This document shows positions 23,102 through 31,786 of a stretch of 39,259 nucleotides of DNA, piece by piece. Each line of letters begins with the position of its first letter. Within the stretch, counting starts at the first letter, position 1. The translations under genes were made by a program, and so were the position numbers. The notes below the pieces were generated by a model. It saw only the letters and a program-made list of their open reading frames with translations. It was not told the origin of the DNA and made no database searches. The stretch is from contig JANWZN010000012.1 of NCBI GenBank assembly GCA_025054575.1, positions 1 through 39,259 of the forward strand, written 5' to 3'. Origin of the DNA: Geminicoccaceae bacterium. Its GTDB lineage: Bacteria; Pseudomonadota; Alphaproteobacteria; Geminicoccales; Geminicoccaceae.

Positions 23102-24407
23102 GCACGGCCTCCGGGGACCGTTCGGCGGCGGAGGCCGGCGCGCGCAGGGCCACGAGTGCGGCGAGCACGACGACGAAGCCCAGAAGCGGCGGCACGGCAT
23201 CGCCGATCCACTTCTCGAGGCAGGCGCGGCGCACGGGCCGACCCGCTTCGTCGAGGAACGCGAACCAGTCGGGGAAGGTCTGCAGCCGCGCCGCCTCGTG
23301 CGGCGTGATCAGCCGCGGCCGCAGCGGGTGCACGAACCGCCCGCGCCCGGGCGTGCCGAAGCCGGTCGTGATCGTGGGTGCCGGCTCGTCCGGGCGGAGC
23401 CGACCGTAGACGGCCGTGTAGGTCGTGCCGTTGCGGTGGCAGACGGGCCGCTGCTCGTTCGGCAGGTCGTAGAGATCCCGCGCGTGCAGATACTCGATCC
23501 GCCGCCGGTTCTCGGCCGTCGGCTTGGGTGCGCTGTCGAACGGGCCCACGCCCTCGTCGTCGAGCAGGTCGGCGATCGCCGCCGCGACCGACAAGGGAGC
23601 TCGCCGCAGCGCCTCGAGCACGGCATCGAAGGCGTCGAGATCCGCGGCCGAAGCGAAGCCCAAAAGGAACATCCGCTCGCGGCGCTGCGGCGCCCCGTAG
23701 TGGGCGGCGTTCGAGACGACCGTCTTCGTCCGATAGCCGGCCGCTTCCAGCACCGCGAGGGCCGTGTCGAGAACCGAGCGCCGGTCGCGCGCCACGTGGC
23801 GGACGTTCTCGAAGACGAAGGCGCGCGCGCCGATCGCCACCGCGCTCGCCACGGCCGCGAGCAGCAGACCGTTGCGCGGATCGTCGCGCCGGGAGTGGTT
23901 GTTGAGGTTCGAGTGGCCCTCGCAGGGTGGCCCGCCGATCACGAGATCCGGGCGGCGGATCCGGCGCAGGCTCGGCTCGACGAGCTCGGGAGGCTCGGCG
24001 AAGCGGGCGCTCGCGCCGGTCCGATCGATCGCGAGGTGGACCAGGTCGCGAAGATCGGCCGCGATCGTCCGCTCCGTGCCGAGATTGCGTCGGTGGACGG
24101 CGAGGGCCTCGCGATCGAGATCGACCGCGGCCAGGAACCGCGGCAACAGGCCGAGCGCCTCGGCCGCCATGGCCGCACCGAGCGCGAAGCCGCCCGCGCC
24201 CGCGAACAGATCGACGAGCGCGAGCTCGGATCGCAGCGCGGGCGGGATCGGCCGGGCTCCGCGCAGCAGGGCCTGCCACCACGCCTCGGGCGGGTCGAGG
24301 GCGGGGTCGGCGAGATCGGCGATGCTCGAGCCGTAGGCCGCGCCGCCGAGCTCGATCCGGCGAACGATTCGGCCGTCCGCTCGCGCGAACCGAAGGGCGA
24401 AGCTCAC
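23091..24407 (-). CDS. DNA (cytosine-5-)-methyltransferase
   Basis: 438 residues. SAM-binding motif I DLFAGAGGFALG (66-77), catalytic motif IV GGPPCEGHS with Cys162, motif VI FENV (199-202), motif VIII QRRERMFLLG (241-250), motif IX RLQTFPDW and motif X WIGDAVPPLLG (400-410). The target-recognition region between VIII and IX is short (about 250-370). A 60-residue extension precedes motif I. GTG 24407 overlaps the preceding stop (GTGA). After motif X the protein ends in an unusual hydrophobic run (FVVVLAALVALRAP, 411-424) and a charged tail, reading into the 3' end of the convergent SDR. Known function: transfers methyl to C5 of cytosine in a specific sequence; the site is unknown. All catalytic residues are present, so it should be active unless the tail disturbs folding. 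Confidence 0.93.
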   Translation of the reverse strand: MSFALRFARADGRIVRRIELGGAAYGSSIADLADPALDPPEAWWQALLRGARPIPPALRSELALVDLFAGAGGFALGAAMAAEALGLLPRFLAAVDLDREALAVHRRNLGTERTIAADLRDLVHLAIDRTGASARFAEPPELVEPSLRRIRRPDLVIGGPPCEGHSNLNNHSRRDDPRNGLLLAAVASAVAIGARAFVFENVRHVARDRRSVLDTALAVLEAAGYRTKTVVSNAAHYGAPQRRERMFLLGFASAADLDAFDAVLEALRRAPLSVAAAIADLLDDEGVGPFDSAPKPTAENRRRIEYLHARDLYDLPNEQRPVCHRNGTTYTAVYGRLRPDEPAPTITTGFGTPGRGRFVHPLRPRLITPHEAARLQTFPDWFAFLDEAGRPVRRACLEKWIGDAVPPLLGFVVVLAALVALRAPASAAERSPEAVLRA

Positions 24408-25243
24408 GGCGGCGGGGAGGGCGAGGGCGGGCGCCGCGCCGCGCCGGCGGGCCTCGCTTCCTCGCTCGAGGCCCGCTTCGGCCCTCGAGCGGCGAGCTGC
24501 GCCTGCGCTTTCCGGGCCTCCTCCCGGATCAGGGCGGCCGCGTCCTTCTCGTCGAGCACGTCGACCAGGAGATTGGAAAAGATCCGCCGCAGTCGCTTCG
24601 CGAGCTCGCGCACGACCTCGATCGGCAGGGCCGGCTCGGAGGGCTTCGCCGCATCGGGATAGACGGAGCGCACGAAGGCCCGCACGAACGCTCGCGCGGC
24701 ACCGTAGCGCTGGCGGAAGACGTGGCTGCGCCAGAAGTCGCTCTGGCCGCGGCGGGCGAGCGCGTAGCGCTCCTCTTCCGTCGGGGCCGCCTCGTCCAGC
24801 GCGCAATCGGCCCGCAGCCAGAGCCGGTAGACGAAGTTCTCGGCGAAATTGCCGAGGCCGAAATTGGCCGGATCGATGCGCCCCCCCTCCTCGCGACGAT
24901 AGCGGCGCTCGACGATCGCGCGCAGCGGCACGCAGGCGAGCCAGAGCCAGAACGCTTCCTCGGCGAGGGCCTCGTGCGTGCCGGGAAGGGCTTTGTGCAC
25001 GAGGATCGCGGCCTCCGCCTCGAACCGCTGCCAGGAAGCGTGTCGGACCCGACCGGGGCCGGTCCGGCCGGCGAGCTCGCGCTCGACCTCGGCGAGCGGC
25101 GCCTCGAGCTCGAGCGCGAGGCGCCGCGCGACCTCCTCCCACGGAAAGCGCGGGCCGCGATCGTTGGAGCGGACGGCCGGCTCTTCGGCGCTACCCGCGA
25201 GCCAGGCTCGGGCGGCGTTCCGGTCGAGGATGGGGTAGGGCAT
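24404..25243 (-). CDS. DUF6339-like protein of the methyltransferase cassette
   Basis: 279 residues. From memory it resembles family DUF6339, but I could not test this with a profile. Visible features: a mostly helical middle with conserved-looking aromatic and basic motifs, FWLWLACVPLRAIVERRYRR, then NFGLGNFAENFVYRLWLRAD, then GQSDFWRSHVFRQRYG; a long basic helix (ELAKRLRRIFSNLLVDVLDEKDAA in sense, about 205-230); and a Pro/Ser-rich tail ending PPSPSPPP. No PD-(D/E)xK, HNH, PLD or P-loop motif is seen. The many Arg/Lys residues would allow nucleic-acid contact (inference). It abuts the unknown gene with no spacer and overlaps the methyltransferase start, implying obligate co-expression. Confidence 0.72.
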   Translation of the reverse strand: MPYPILDRNAARAWLAGSAEEPAVRSNDRGPRFPWEEVARRLALELEAPLAEVERELAGRTGPGRVRHASWQRFEAEAAILVHKALPGTHEALAEEAFWLWLACVPLRAIVERRYRREEGGRIDPANFGLGNFAENFVYRLWLRADCALDEAAPTEEERYALARRGQSDFWRSHVFRQRYGAARAFVRAFVRSVYPDAAKPSEPALPIEVVRELAKRLRRIFSNLLVDVLDEKDAAALIREEARKAQAQLAARGPKRASSEEARPAGAARRPPSPSPPP

Positions 25244-26209
25244 TCAGGGAATCCGGGCGGCAGCGTCCACTGTTCCGGCGAGGACCTGGAAGGCCGCGCG
25301 GAGCTTCTGCGCCTCGCTCGGATCCTCGCCCAGCGCTCGCTTCAGCCGGCCGAGGTCCCACTTCCCCGCGCGCGCTCGCTCGAGCTTGCGCACCAGGCCC
25401 GCCAGCACGCTCCCGGCCGGGATGTCTTCGGCGTCGGATTCCAGGATTTCGTCGCGGAACGCGTCGAGGAGGGCGAACCCGACCTCGGCCAGGAGCGTGC
25501 GCTTCACGGCTTCCGCAGCCGGGTCGGGACGGCCGACGAGCCGATCGTAGACGCTCGCGTGGAGCACCAGGCTCGCGAGCCGCTCTTGCTCGTCCCCGCC
25601 CTCGAGGATCGAGCCGTAGCGCTCGACCGCGAACAACGTGCTACGGGGATAGCCCGCCAGCTCCCAGCCCTCCTCGTCGCGCCGTTCCATCGGGAAGAGG
25701 TCCCGTTCGGGCGAGCGGCCGATCGTGAAGGTCTTGGCCGCGATCCATTGCCCCTTGCGGTGGGGCAGGCCCGGGCCGGCATCGGGCCGGTCGGCGGCCA
25801 GGCAGATGGCCACCCGGATCTCGGCACGATCGTTCGCTACGAGCCTGCGCACGACATCGCCATCGAGCTCGATCTCGTCCTCCACCTCGGCGAGCGGCAG
25901 CCGGCGCAAGAGCCTGCTCTCTCTCGGCACACGCGAGAAGCCCACGACCACGAGCTCCGTCTCGGCCGGCGCCAGGGCCTTGCAGAGCTGGTCGCGCACA
26001 GCGGGGAGCTTCTCGGTCGTGATCCGCGGTTCGAGCTCCGGCCATCCTCCCTCCGGCCTCGCGAGAAACGGCCCCTTCTGCGGCTGCTCGCCCGGTGACA
26101 GCCCGAGGGCGGCATCGTCGAGCAGACCTTCGATGGCGCTGAGCTTGAAGAAAGGGCGGATGGTGCGCGGCTCGCTGCGAACGGCCCCACCGGTGCTCCC
26201 GGCGTTCAT
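25244..26209 (-). CDS. Unknown protein of the GHKL/methyltransferase cassette
   Basis: 321 residues; I recognise no family. ATG 26209 overlaps the GHKL stop (ATGA). The N-terminal half looks alpha/beta: a strand-like TELVVVGFSRVPRES, acidic EVEDEIELDG, and RAEIRVAICLAADRP. The middle has HRKGQWIAAKTFTIGRSPERDLF followed by WELAGYPRSTLFAVERYG, suggesting a beta-rich domain. The C-terminal third is helical (AVKRTLLAEVGFALLDAFRDEILE, then LAGLVRKLERARAGKWDL). No helicase, nuclease or HTH signature is visible. Its fixed place between the GHKL ATPase and the DUF6339-like protein suggests a structural or DNA-recognition subunit, but that is inference from position only. Being unrecognised, it is the least explained part of the system. 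Confidence 0.75.
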   Translation of the reverse strand: MNAGSTGGAVRSEPRTIRPFFKLSAIEGLLDDAALGLSPGEQPQKGPFLARPEGGWPELEPRITTEKLPAVRDQLCKALAPAETELVVVGFSRVPRESRLLRRLPLAEVEDEIELDGDVVRRLVANDRAEIRVAICLAADRPDAGPGLPHRKGQWIAAKTFTIGRSPERDLFPMERRDEEGWELAGYPRSTLFAVERYGSILEGGDEQERLASLVLHASVYDRLVGRPDPAAEAVKRTLLAEVGFALLDAFRDEILESDAEDIPAGSVLAGLVRKLERARAGKWDLGRLKRALGEDPSEAQKLRAAFQVLAGTVDAAARIP

Positions 26210-28044
26210 CGCGTCAGGACCTCGACCTTCGGCTCGAGTAGCACCGACCAGTCGGCCTCGTAGGGCTCCGAGCGGAGCTCGAAATGCCAGACCTGGCCCT
26301 GGCCGAGCTCGCCCACGAACGCATGCTCCTGCTCCGGGTCGGGACGAACCTCTGCGGGCGGCTCGACCTCGAGCGCCACCTCGTCCTCCGAGCGGTGCTC
26401 CTCCTCGAGCAGCGGGCAAGCGAAGGCGACGCGCACCGGCAACGAAGCGCTTTGCCGTTCCGCCAGTGCCACCGCGATCCGGGCTTCGAGCCGCACCCGG
26501 TCGCCGTGCTCACCCTCCGGGACGAGGCGGGGCCCGCTCTCGTATCGGATCGAAATCGGCGGCGGCTCGGACCCCGTGCCGCCCGGGGACTTCGGGCCGC
26601 CCGAGAACCACTCCGCGAGCTCCCTGCTCAAGATGTCGACGACCCGAGGTGCCTCGGGCGGTGGCGGCCTGACCTCGCGGCGGAACTTCCGGACGTTGTC
26701 CTTGATCCGCTTGACGACCGTTCTGACGACTTCTTTATCCTCTTCTGTCGGCAGGCGGCGATTGGTCGGTTCCCATTTGTCGTGCTCGGGGGGTTCGGAG
26801 AGCCGCAGCACGTCGTCGATGTCGTCGTCGGCCTTGAAGGCACCCGCCACGCGCACGTCGGCGCGGCCTCCCGGATCGAAATATTGGACGACCATCTTCG
26901 GGAAGCGGACGAGCGCGACCCGGTCGGCCGGCACGGTCCCCGCGTCCTCTGCTTGCTCGTTTCTTTCCGGGTCGTCGCTCGCGACCGCGACGAGAGCGAG
27001 CGTTCCGAGCGCCTTGCCGTGGAGTCTGTTGAACGTGTACTTTCGCTCGCGCGTCGGGTCGGCCCCGGCGTCCTTGTTCGTCACGAGCGTCCACGAACGC
27101 CGATAGGGTTCGAGGTCGGTTCGCTTGACGGGCGCCGGTCGAAGCTCCTTGCCGGATGCGTCCACGACCACGAGGTCGAGCTCGCCGTCCAGAAGCCGCG
27201 GCCACCACCAGGTTTCGACGGCCCGGACGATGCCTTCGGGCGTCGTCTCCGGTAGGGGATCGACGACCACGACGGTGGTGCCGAGCCGGCCGGGTCCCCG
27301 CACCTCCGCGGACAGAGCAGCGGCGATGCGATCCGCCCCTTCGTTCTCGAGGGGATCGACGATGCCGGGCTCGGCGTCGCGCGCTCGGCCGAGCCAAGCG
27401 CGGCCCGTGAACCGCACCCGACCTTCCGAGAAGGCGTCGAGATAGGCACAGTCCATCAATCTCGTCTTTTCGTCGTCCCCGTCACGGAAGCGGGTGTAGG
27501 CGACGATCGTCGCGAGCCGCGATGCCGAGGAGAGGGCAGTCTTGCCGTAACCGTAGGAGCCTCCGGTGTGGGCCCCGCTTTGCTCCGTCTTGCCACTGTC
27601 GCCGATCGACAGCAGGAAGCGGAACCAAGCCGATTCGGGGTCACGATGATCGCCGTCGAGTCCCGGGGTGTCGAAGTCCTCGATCACGAGCAGAGAGAGC
27701 GGCCGATCGGGGCGGCGCAACGAGGTCAGGCAATGACCCTCCGGCAAACCCCGCAACAGCGGGCTTTTCGCCGCGAAATCCTCGAGCCGCGCCGTATCGA
27801 CGAAGTTCAGCTTTTGCGAATTCGACAAGGAAAGGAACCGAAACCTAATCCGCGGACGCGAGGTCCGCTCGAGACGGAGCGCGGCGTCGACAGTGTTTTG
27901 AATGGCTTCCCGCGTCAGCAGGTCGGGTTGGGGCAGCGACCCGGCCATGGCTCGCGAGTAGCCCGTCCCGCCGCCCATCGGCCCGAGTTCTTCGAATACC
28001 CAACTCGTCTCGGACGAAGAGCGCTTACGCAAACCCCACAACAC
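26206..28044 (-). CDS. GHKL (MORC/MutL-like) ATPase
   Basis: 612 residues from GTG 28044. The GHKL Bergerat fold is clear: N-box LTREAIQNTVDAA (Glu46, Asn50), the aspartate box IEDFDTPGLDG (about 121-131), and glycine lid GGSYGYGKTAL (161-171). An S5-like domain should follow (about 230-400), then a beta-rich C-terminal region ending LEPKVEVLTR. Known of the class: ATP-dependent dimer closure that clamps DNA, as in MutL, MORC and gyrase B; no topoisomerase TOPRIM domain is seen here. GTG 28044 has GAGG seven bases upstream; the frame stays open 66 codons further to GTG 28242, but that part is Arg/Ser-rich and unlike a domain. It is the first gene of the cassette and has relaxed codon choice compared with its neighbours. 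Confidence 0.87.
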   Translation of the reverse strand: MLWGLRKRSSSETSWVFEELGPMGGGTGYSRAMAGSLPQPDLLTREAIQNTVDAALRLERTSRPRIRFRFLSLSNSQKLNFVDTARLEDFAAKSPLLRGLPEGHCLTSLRRPDRPLSLLVIEDFDTPGLDGDHRDPESAWFRFLLSIGDSGKTEQSGAHTGGSYGYGKTALSSASRLATIVAYTRFRDGDDEKTRLMDCAYLDAFSEGRVRFTGRAWLGRARDAEPGIVDPLENEGADRIAAALSAEVRGPGRLGTTVVVVDPLPETTPEGIVRAVETWWWPRLLDGELDLVVVDASGKELRPAPVKRTDLEPYRRSWTLVTNKDAGADPTRERKYTFNRLHGKALGTLALVAVASDDPERNEQAEDAGTVPADRVALVRFPKMVVQYFDPGGRADVRVAGAFKADDDIDDVLRLSEPPEHDKWEPTNRRLPTEEDKEVVRTVVKRIKDNVRKFRREVRPPPPEAPRVVDILSRELAEWFSGGPKSPGGTGSEPPPISIRYESGPRLVPEGEHGDRVRLEARIAVALAERQSASLPVRVAFACPLLEEEHRSEDEVALEVEPPAEVRPDPEQEHAFVGELGQGQVWHFELRSEPYEADWSVLLEPKVEVLTR

Positions 28045-28265
28045 GAATTCGCCTCGTCGATCCTCGATCCACGATCCCGTCGGCTTTCGCGTGACCCTCT
28101 GGCCGCCGATCGACCGGGAGCCGGTCTGCGGAGTCCGATCCACCTGGGATTTCAAATCGACGAGCGTAATGGTGGCAGGACCGCAAGGACCTTCGTCTCG
28201 CGTCTGGTACGATGGACCTCTCTGCCGTCGGCGCTCGCACACCGATCCGCCGCCCGGGAGCTCGA

Positions 28266-28285
28266 CCCGGTCGTTCCCGACCGGG
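28266..28285. repeat. Perfect hairpin at the probable cassette border
   Basis: CCCGGTCG, loop TTCC, CGACCGGG: an exact 8-bp stem with a 4-base loop. It lies where base composition changes from the cassette type to the host type. It may be a terminator remnant, an operator or an insertion-site structure; nothing in the sequence decides. Confidence 0.45.
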
Positions 28286-28370
28286 ATCCCGGCTGCGCCC
28301 CGCGACCTCGACCGCCCCGCTCCTCGCCGCGCGCCGGTTCCCCTGCGCTTCCGGCCGGAGCGAGACCGGC

Positions 28371-28401
28371 CGGTAGCCGGGCCCGCCGCCGGCCGCTACC
28401 G
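28371..28401 (+). terminator. Hairpin with short T-run upstream of the kinase
   Basis: CGGTAGC (28371-28377) pairs with GCTACCG (28395-28401) around a 17-base GC-rich loop and is followed by TTTCCTC on the plus strand. It could be a weak terminator or attenuator ahead of the kinase. The seven-base stem and three T residues make this tentative. Confidence 0.3.
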
Positions 28402-28430
28402 TTTCCTCACACGGGCGAGGGGAGGAAGCG

Positions 28431-28499
28431 TTGGACAACGCGCTCGGGCGCGCCCGCGGCCCTGGATCCGGGCGATGGTCGCAACCGACCCGCTCCTGA
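28431..28499 (+). CDS. Possible 22-codon leader ORF overlapping the kinase start
   Basis: A TTG at 28431 follows an excellent ribosome site (GGGGAGGAAG). The frame MDNALGRARGPGSGRWSQPT plus two residues ends at TGA 28497-28499, 25 bases inside the kinase gene in another frame. The kinase ATG itself has no good ribosome site. Ribosomes loaded here could re-initiate at 28475. Alternatively the ribosome site is fortuitous. No similarity is expected for so short a peptide. Confidence 0.3.
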   Translation: MDNALGRARGPGSGRWSQPTRS

Positions 28500-30026
28500 T
28501 CGGCATCGACGTCGGCACCACGCGGGTGCGGGCGCTGGCCTTCACCGCCCGTGGCGGGCTCCTCGCCGAGGCGAGCCGGCCCACACCCTGGCAGGAGCCG
28601 GCCCCGGGCCTGGCCGAGCTCGACCCCGAGGCGCTCGTCGACGCCACCGTGGCGGCCCTCGCCGAGCTCGCCCGCCGGCTCGACCGGCCGGAGCGGGTCG
28701 CGGGCCTGGCGGTCGCGAGCGTGGGCGAGTCCGGGGTCCTCCTCGATGCCGCCGATCGCCCGCTCGCCCCCGCGCTCGCCTGGTACGATCCGCGCCCCGC
28801 GGCCTTGCGCGCGGAGCTCCTCGCTCGTGTGCCGGCCGAGCTTTTGGCGCGGATCGCCGGGGTGACGGCCGATCCGATCCTGGGCGTGTCGAAGCTGCTC
28901 TGGCACGCCCGCCACACCCCCGAGGCCTTCGAGGCCGCGCGGCGCTGGCTGCATCTGGCCGACTGGCTCGCCTTCCGCCTGGGTGGGGCGCCCGCGACCG
29001 ATGCCACGCTCGCGAGCCGCACCGGCCTGTTCGATCTCGCCCGCGCCCGCTGGTCGGAGGAGCTCCTCGAGGCCGCCGGGATCCCATCGGCCCTTCTCCC
29101 CGAGATCCTGCCCACCGGCACCCGGATCGGCGGGCTTTCCGCCCCCGTCGCCGCGGCCACGGGCCTGCCCGCGGGCTGCCCGATCGGGGTCGCAGGCTAC
29201 GATCACGCCATGGCGATGCTGGCAGCGGACGTGCTCGATCCGTCCTGTGTGCTGGATAGCATGGGCACGGCCGAGGGCCTCGCGCTGCCGCTCGAGGCGC
29301 CCGTTCTGGACGGCCGGCTCGCCGCCTGCGGCTTCAACCAGGGCCTGGCCCTGTTCGATCGGCCGCTTGCTTTCGTGCTCACGGGCCTCGCCACCTCCGC
29401 TGCGGCCATCGACCGGGCGCACGCGCTCTTGGCCCCGAACGCCTCGCACGCGGCGCTGATCGCGGCCGCGAGCGCGGTCCCGCCCGGTGCGCAGGGCCTT
29501 CTCTTCGTCCCGCATCTGCGCTTTCCCACCCCGCCCTCGAGCCTGCCCGAGGCTCGCGGCCTCTTGCTCGGCCTCGCCCCCGAGACCGATGCCGCGAGCG
29601 TCTTCCGCGCCGTGCTCGAAGGCGTGGCGCTGGATTGGCAGAACCTGCTCGAGCATGTGTGCGAACGGATCGGCCGATCCCTTCCCGAAAAGATCCGTGC
29701 CGTGGGCGGCAGCAGCCGCAATCCGCTTCTGCTCGCGATCAAGGCGAGCCTCGCCCGCCGCCCGATCGAGGCGGCCGAGACACCGGAGGCGGTGGCCCGC
29801 GGTGCTGCCCGGGCGGCCGGGCGCGCGGCCCGGCTCTATCCGAGCCTCGAGGCGGCAGGTGCGGCGCTGCGCCTGCCCTTCGCGCGGATCGAGCCCGATC
29901 CCGCCTGGCCCGCGGACGCGGCCCGCCGCCATCTCGCCCGCTATCGCGCGCTGCTCGGGCTCCTGGCCCCGGTCCAGCGCCTGTTGCGCGAGGCGCGCAC
30001 GGAAGCCGGCGAGGCCGGCGTCCTCC

Positions 30027-30841
<815 letters not shown>

Positions 30842-30845
<4 letters not shown>

Positions 30846-31786
30846 GGCCGCAGCAGGTGGCAGGCGGCCCCGTCGCCCGGCTCGCCGATCCAGGCCGGCC
30901 GCTCGCTGCGGCAGGTGGCCCAGGCGAAGGCGCAGCGCGGCGCGAAGGGGCAGCCCGCGAGCTCGGCCGTGGGGTCGGGCGGCTCGCCCGGGATCTCGGG
31001 CAAGGGCCGCGGCGGCGGCCGCTCGAGGTCGAGTGCCGCCGCCAACAGGGCGCGGCTGTAGGGATGGCGCGGGGCCGCGAGCAGCCGCGCGCTGGGGCCG
31101 GCTTCGACGCAGCGGCCGGCATAGAGCACCGCGATCCGATCGGCGATCCGGGCCGCTACCGCCGGATCGTGGGTGACGAGCAGGAGGGCGGTGCGCTGCT
31201 CGCGCACGAGCCCGTCCAGGAGGTCGAGGATCTGCGCCTGGGTGACCGTGTCGAGGGCGGCGGTCGGCTCGTCGGCCAAGAGCAGCCGCGGGCCCGCGGC
31301 GATCGCGGCTGCGATCGCGATCCGCTGCCGCTCGCCGCCCGAGAAGCGGTGCGGCGCGTCCCGCGCCCGCTGCTCGGCCCGGGCGATCCCGACCCGGCGC
31401 AAGAGCACCACCGCCTGCGCCCGTGCCGCCGCCCAGGACGCACCCAGATGGTAGCGGATCGGCTCGGCGATCTGGGTGGCGACGTCCAGAACGGGATCGA
31501 GGCTCGCGAACGGGTCCTGGAAGACGAGCCCCAAATCGCGGCCGGCTTCGGGCGTTCGGCCGAGCGCGGGAAAGGCGATCCGGCCCGCGACCTCGGCACC
31601 CGGCTCGAGCAGGCCCGCGATCGCGAAGAGTGCGGTACTCTTGCCAGAGCCGCTCTCGCCCAGAAGGGCGAGCCGCTCGCCCGCGGCGAGCGAAAGGTCG
31701 AGCCCGCGCAGGGCTCGGATCCGCCGCCCGCCGTCGGCGAAGGCGACCTCGAGCCCCTCGATGCGCAGAAGCGGGGCCGTGCTCAT
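30842..31786 (-). CDS. Oligopeptide/dipeptide-type ABC transporter ATPase (first, DppD-like)
   Basis: 314 residues. Walker A GESGSGKS (43-50), Q-loop LVFQDPFASLD, signature FSGGERQRIA, Walker B LLLADEPTAALD, and His switch LLVTHDPAVAA. The C-terminal oligopeptide-transporter extension (oligo_HPY type) is present, with the cysteine cluster CPFAPRCAFAWATC and a final Cys in GAACHLLRP, which in relatives can bind an Fe-S cluster. ATG 31786 overlaps the permease stop (ATGA) and the stop overlaps the next gene (GTGA). Fourth in the operon. Cytoplasmic side of the inner membrane. Confidence 0.91.

Larger units (their letters stand above)
23091..28044 (-). other. Candidate defence/epigenetic cassette: GHKL ATPase - unknown - DUF6339-like - C5 methyltransferase
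   Basis: Four minus-strand genes with no gaps: the GHKL ATPase stop overlaps the start of the unknown gene (ATGA, 26206-26209); the unknown gene abuts the DUF6339-like gene (TGA then ATG, 25246-25241); and that gene overlaps the methyltransferase (GTGA, 24404-24407). Flanking genes run on the plus strand and look metabolic. The GHKL gene is clearly richer in A/T at third positions than the surroundings. MORC/MutL-type GHKL ATPases in restriction-modification-like operons have been described in comparative genomics; whether this exact four-gene set has been studied I cannot tell. No recombinase or direct-repeat ends were recognised. Confidence 0.7.
28045..28474. other. Divergent spacer between GHKL operon and FGGY kinase
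   Basis: 430 bases, the largest spacer inside the window. It must hold the promoter of the four-gene cassette (minus strand), but I see no convincing -35/-10 pair. It contains two hairpins (28266-28285 and 28371-28401) and a short leader frame at its right end. The left 200 bases share the lower GC of the GHKL gene; the right half is typical of the host, so the cassette edge probably lies near 28250. Confidence 0.5.

Noticed and set aside
23091-28044. Cassette as a classical type II restriction-modification system
   Set aside because: No PD-(D/E)xK, HNH, GIY-YIG or PLD motif could be seen in the three partner proteins; a divergent nuclease in the unknown gene remains possible.
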